From NCBI GenBank assembly GCA_016722525.1, contig JADKJB010000005.1, forward strand, positions 308,481 to 372,480: a DNA stretch of 64,000 nt. Direction: 5' to 3'. This document shows, piece by piece, positions 63,557 through 64,000 of this stretch. The notes under the pieces are model-generated. The model saw only the letters and a list, made by a program, of their open reading frames with translations, had not been told where the DNA came from and ran no database searches. The position numbers were made by a program, and so were the translations under genes. The stretch's first letter is position 1. Each line of letters begins with the position of its first letter. The DNA is from Bacteroidota bacterium. GTDB lineage: Bacteria; Bacteroidota; Bacteroidia; AKYH767-A; OLB10.

Positions 63557-64000
63557 ACAAACATTTGCTGCAACAAACCTTTTTTAAAGGTTTGGGTTTG
63601 GGTGATTTGTTTTGTTATGCTTTCAATTTTGTTGTCGATATTGGATAAATAATTGGCAATCTTTTTCTGTTCGTTGACTGATGGCAAATTAATATTAAAC
63701 TTATTTAGATCCTTCTTTTGAATATTAAGTCTAAGAACTAACATGGTCATTATTTTCAATTCATTGTATTTTAAATATGGTATATATAAATATTCAAAAT
63801 ATTTTATTCAAAATCAATTGAGTGCGTAACAATGTGCTCCATGCAAAATTTTGTTTCGCTAAATTGACATACCCGAATTCCCTTCACTTTATAGTAATCG
63901 CCATTTTCATCCATATTCCATTTTGTCTTTATACCCTGGAAGGTTTGTACCACCATTTAAGGCTGGAAACAATCCAGTTTCGGTGAATTCACTTGCATTA
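63553..64000 (-). CDS. hsdS: type I restriction specificity subunit, C-terminal part (runs off window)
   Basis: FPALNGGTNLPGY is a specificity-domain motif near the window edge. The second half ends KKDLNKFNINLPSVNEQKKI, ANYLSNIDNKIESITKQITQ and LLQQMFV, the conserved HsdS coiled-coil end. Frame breaks near 63770-63930. HsdS sets the DNA target for HsdM and HsdR. Its stop overlaps the hsdR start by four bases. Confidence 0.72.

Noticed and set aside
1..64000. tRNA, rRNA and riboswitches
   Set aside because: Reading by eye found no tRNA T-loop/anticodon arrangement, no rRNA-like stretch and no known riboswitch core; a covariance-model search would be needed to exclude them.

Overview
The window looks like chromosome of an uncultured-type member of the Bacteroidota. 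It is AT-rich. Secreted proteins end in type IX secretion (T9SS) sorting domains, several promoters carry the Bacteroidota -7 box TAnnTTTG, and the typical LytTR/LytS regulators and SBBP, delta-60 and Reg_prop beta-propeller proteins are present. I saw no rRNA, tRNA or CRISPR array. A technical point colours the whole annotation: about 30 or more genes are broken by one-base frame changes, and nearly all are fixed by adding one base to a short run of identical bases. Most are probably uncorrected read errors, so I report these genes merged across the break. The right-hand 10 kb is so heavily broken that real decay is also possible.

Left part, 1-11 kb: the tail of a T9SS protein, a six-unit zinc-ribbon protein, envelope proteins, a WD40/outer-membrane-barrel gene, a TPR adenylate/guanylate cyclase, a GNAT acetyltransferase, an exported amidohydrolase and a large delta-60 secreted protein. 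From 11 to 25 kb, secreted propeller proteins alternate with three members of one unrecognised protein family. Between them lie small addiction-type genes: ORF6N, hipB with a hipA remnant, Fic with three operator palindromes, and a RelE/HigB-like toxin with an HTH antitoxin that seems to carry a SecB-like chaperone domain. From 25 to 39 kb come more toxin-antitoxin loci (hicAB, GNAT-like/HTH, intact hipBA, an orphan Panacea antitoxin), a serine hydrolase, a vWA/winged-helix pair and an unrecognised operon of overlapping genes.

From 39 to 51.5 kb there is a sensory and secretion block: a PKD lipoprotein, a LytTR response regulator, two T9SS proteins, and two adjacent LytS-type histidine kinases with nearly the same transmitter but different sensor halves (TPR versus Reg_prop/Y_Y_Y). 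A truncated IS91-type element (HUH transposase plus tyrosine recombinase) sits at 52-53.6 kb. The right end is a defence island: a phosphatase remnant, an HNH nuclease, a PD-(D/E)XK nuclease, then on the minus strand hsdS-hsdR (type I restriction) followed by an EVE-domain mcrB and mcrC (type IV restriction of modified DNA).
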